This document shows positions 13,831-15,773 of a stretch of 15,773 nt of DNA, piece after piece. Every line of letters begins with the position of its first letter. The first letter of the stretch is position 1. The notes under the pieces are model-generated. The model saw only the letters and a list, made by a program, of their open reading frames with translations. It was not told the DNA's origin and ran no database searches. Origin of the DNA: an uncultured Ruminococcus sp. (GTDB taxonomy: Bacteria > Bacillota > Clostridia > Oscillospirales > Ruminococcaceae); the NCBI GenBank assembly GCA_947174085.1, contig CAMWHN010000022.1, positions 1 through 15,773 on the forward strand, written 5' to 3'. A program made the position numbers and the translations under genes.

Positions 13831-13859
13831 AGTATAGCATATTTTTTAAAACTTGTCAA
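13831..13859 (-). promoter_or_regulatory. Consensus sigma-A promoter of the tRNA-like RNA cluster
   Basis: On the - strand, TTGACA (complement of 13854-13859), a 17-base spacer and TATACT (complement of 13831-13836) form a near-perfect promoter. The start point, six to seven bases downstream, falls at 13824, the first base of the element A outer helix. The -35 box overlaps by two bases the ribosome site (13858-13864) of the divergent SDR gene. Confidence 0.88.
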
Positions 13860-13871
13860 GGAGGTTTTTTT

Positions 13872-14897
13872 ATGAAAATTTGTCTTATGTGCCGACAACG
13901 CAACATGGAAACATATGGCATTTGTCTAGAATGTCAAACATTAAATCAAACCATGCAAAAATTAACCTGTGATTTAACAGGAAAATTTGCAGTTGTGACT
14001 GGCGGAAGAATTAAAATTGGCTATGCAACGGCTTTAAAATTACTCAGAATGGGTGCAAGTGTAATTGTTATCACACGTTATCCTAAATCAGCTTATCAAA
14101 ATTATCAGCAAGAACCTGATTTTATAAAATTTCAGGACAGGCTTTTTATTATCGGCTTTGATTTAATCCGTGTTGATAAAATACAAGATTTAATTGCACA
14201 GATTGCCTTGATTTGTCAGAATAAACTTGATATCTTAATTAATAATGCTGCACAGACAGTGAAAAAATCATCAGATTATTATGCACAATTAGAATTACAA
14301 GAACAAAATTTACAAATTCCGTATTGTCAAAATCTTTTGCAACTCACAGACAAGCAAACACAATTATTTTCCCTTGTCCCTGAACATCAAATTTTAGATT
14401 ATGGTGAACAGCCGAATTTTAATTCTTGGGTTCGCAAACCAGAAGAAATTTCAGCACAAGAATTATTAGAAGTGCAATTAATTAACGTAACAGCTCCATT
14501 TTTATTAACAAATGGTTTACGCTATTGTCTTGCTTATGATAATACTAGCAGAAAATTTGTCATTAATGTCAGTTCCGTTGAGGGACGTTTTCATACCAAA
14601 CAGAAACTTGCAAGACATGTGCATACCAATATGGCAAAAGCTTCTCTCAACATGATGACACATTCCATTGCTTCGGATTTTGTCCGTGATAAAATTTATG
14701 TCTATTCTTGTGACCCTGGTTGGGTATCTAATCAATTTCCCCCTGCGTATCAGATTAGCAAGGATTTTAAGCCGTATTTGACATTTGAAGATGGTGCAAT
14801 GAGAATTTTATATCCCATTTTAAAAAACATGTTCACGACTGAAAAAATTAAAGATTATGGCATGTTTTACAAAGATTATAAAATTATTAATTATTAA
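13872..14897 (+). CDS. Zn-ribbon plus SDR-fold protein lacking the catalytic tyrosine
   Basis: The 341-aa product starts with a four-cysteine knuckle (C4-x2-C7 and C18-x2-C21), probably binding zinc. From about residue 33 it is a short-chain dehydrogenase/reductase fold. The nucleotide-binding start is TGGRIKIGY (43-51), and INNAA (123-127), IN (204-205) and VSSVEG (233-238) follow. The usual Tyr-x3-Lys is replaced by TNMAK (252-256), keeping Lys256 but with Thr in place of Tyr. I recall a TG-x-R-x-KIGY/HTNMAKA subfamily in other bacteria and eukaryotes, so this is a family trait rather than damage. Substrate unknown. AAGGAGG (13858-13864) precedes ATG; no convincing + strand promoter was found. 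The LRR gene follows after 22 bases. Confidence 0.88.
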   Translation: MKICLMCRQRNMETYGICLECQTLNQTMQKLTCDLTGKFAVVTGGRIKIGYATALKLLRMGASVIVITRYPKSAYQNYQQEPDFIKFQDRLFIIGFDLIRVDKIQDLIAQIALICQNKLDILINNAAQTVKKSSDYYAQLELQEQNLQIPYCQNLLQLTDKQTQLFSLVPEHQILDYGEQPNFNSWVRKPEEISAQELLEVQLINVTAPFLLTNGLRYCLAYDNTSRKFVINVSSVEGRFHTKQKLARHVHTNMAKASLNMMTHSIASDFVRDKIYVYSCDPGWVSNQFPPAYQISKDFKPYLTFEDGAMRILYPILKNMFTTEKIKDYGMFYKDYKIINY

Positions 14898-14919
14898 TTA
14901 AATTTAAGAGGTGATTTTT

Positions 14920-15773
14920 ATGAATCCATTATGGAAAATACTATTAATCGGTTTAGGCGTTGCCTCCGCAACAGTGCTGTCAGATAAATCAAAAGAACAA
15001 GAACAAATAAAATCAAAAAAAACAGATTCTTTTCTGAAAAAACAGAAAAAGCCACAAGAACCAACCCCACAAGAAATAAATTCTGTTTTAAAGAAACAAG
15101 AACCAATTTCACCAAAAAAAGATATTCTTCCAAAAGAACTTGTTTATATGCCTGACATGACAGAATTTCAAAGCATGAAAGTTCCTGCATTGCGTATTAC
15201 TTCTAAACAAGCGATACAACAAGGATTTTCATTTAGAAAAAAATCAAAAAGCATTAGAATTACAAATTATCACGGCTCTAGTGAGAATTTATTAATCCCT
15301 GCTTTTATTGATAATCTAAAAGTCAATGAAATTGGACAAAATGCTTTTTATCAAAATAAAATTATTAAAAACATACAAATTCCGTCAACGATTAAAAAAA
15401 TTGGCAAAAATGCTTTTCGTGAAAGTCAATTGCAAACTTGTATCTTTGCAGACGGTTTACAAAGCATTCCTGAATCATGTTTTTTGGGGTGTCAAGAATT
15501 ATCAGAAATACATTTGCCTAAAACTTTAATTTATATTGGTAAGTCTGCAATGGAATCTTGCAAAAAATTAAAGTATATTCAGTTTCCGCCTTATGTTTGG
15601 AAATTAGAGGATTATGCATTTAGTCATTCTGGTTTAAACGGTTTCGGAACTTCTAACCGTTATTTAGTTATTAGCAATGGGCTTGCGTTTGACTTTACAC
15701 CATTGCAAAAACATTATGCACTAATTTTAGGTAGAAAATTTCCATATAATAACTATGATAACAACATACAGAT
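14920..15773 (+). CDS. Leucine-rich-repeat (BspA/LRR_5-like) protein, 3' end outside the window
   Basis: The frame is open from ATG 14920 to the window end (284 codons, no stop). A hydrophobic N-terminus (MNPLWKILLIGLGVASATVL) could be a membrane anchor or signal. A Lys/Gln/Pro-rich linker (about 25-70) follows, then tandem repeats of LRR_5/BspA type: VNEIGQNAFYQNKIIKNIQIP, IKKIGKNAFRESQLQTCIF, LQSIPESCFLGCQELSEIHLP, LIYIGKSAMESCKKLKYIQFP and LEDYAFSHSGL. Such proteins are often surface-exposed binding proteins in gut bacteria. AAGAGGTGAT at 14906-14915 is an excellent ribosome site, and the gene is 22 bases after the SDR gene, probably in one operon. The rest of the protein is not visible. 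Confidence 0.9.
   Translation, partial: MNPLWKILLIGLGVASATVLSDKSKEQEQIKSKKTDSFLKKQKKPQEPTPQEINSVLKKQEPISPKKDILPKELVYMPDMTEFQSMKVPALRITSKQAIQQGFSFRKKSKSIRITNYHGSSENLLIPAFIDNLKVNEIGQNAFYQNKIIKNIQIPSTIKKIGKNAFRESQLQTCIFADGLQSIPESCFLGCQELSEIHLPKTLIYIGKSAMESCKKLKYIQFPPYVWKLEDYAFSHSGLNGFGTSNRYLVISNGLAFDFTPLQKHYALILGRKFPYNNYDNNIQ

Noticed and set aside
14918..15190. 90-aa leucine-rich - strand reading frame
   Set aside because: It is the antisense shadow of the linker and N-terminus of the LRR gene, which has an excellent ribosome site and clear repeats on the + strand.

Overview
The window comes from a low-GC anaerobic Firmicute. A gut or rumen Ruminococcus-like Clostridium (Oscillospiraceae) fits best. 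The grounds are the strong GGAGG-type ribosome sites, near-perfect TTGACA-17-TATAAT promoters, an oxygen-sensitive pyruvate formate-lyase (PFL), a tryptophan T-box, and a protein with BspA/LRR_5-like repeats. The assignment to genus is inference from protein flavour only.

Region 1 (1-3817, + strand) is a formate/acetyl-CoA fermentation operon in which PFL is split. The catalytic core carries the Cys-Cys pair but stops where the glycyl-radical domain should begin. A 73-aa protein resembles only the first part of that domain and has no radical glycine. An 82-aa protein is a free-standing glycyl-radical domain (GrcA/YfiD-like). The PFL activase follows. Each gene has its own good ribosome site, so this is an organised split rather than one frameshift. 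Two promoters and an inverted repeat lie upstream, and a bidirectional terminator closes the operon.

Region 2 (3822-11426, - strand) holds an HU gene with its own promoter and, upstream of it, a complete tryptophan operon in the order trpE, trpG-trpD fusion, trpC, trpF, a small cupin, trpB, trpA. The operon is headed by a consensus promoter and a T-box leader with a UGG (Trp) specifier and a UGGC tRNA-end-binding sequence. The genes are tightly coupled. A cupin between trpF and trpB is the unusual member.

Region 3 (11460-13573, + strand) carries an unrecognised five-helix membrane protein behind an extended -10 promoter, a terminator, and a SpoU/TrmH-family RNA 2'-O-methyltransferase.

Region 4 (13555-13859, - strand) is the least familiar part. 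A consensus promoter starts a transcript of about 270 nt that can be parsed almost entirely as element A, tRNA-like 1, a 2-nt linker, element B, tRNA-like 2. Elements A and B share architecture: an outer helix, an identical 14-nt motif immediately after its 5' strand, an inner hairpin, and a closing strand that directly abuts the first base of the tRNA-like fold. Both tRNA-like folds are non-canonical. I do not recognise this arrangement, and it is the best candidate here for an undescribed system.

Region 5 (13872-15773, + strand) runs divergently from region 4. It contains a Zn-ribbon/SDR-fold protein lacking the catalytic tyrosine, followed by a leucine-rich-repeat surface-type protein cut off by the window end.
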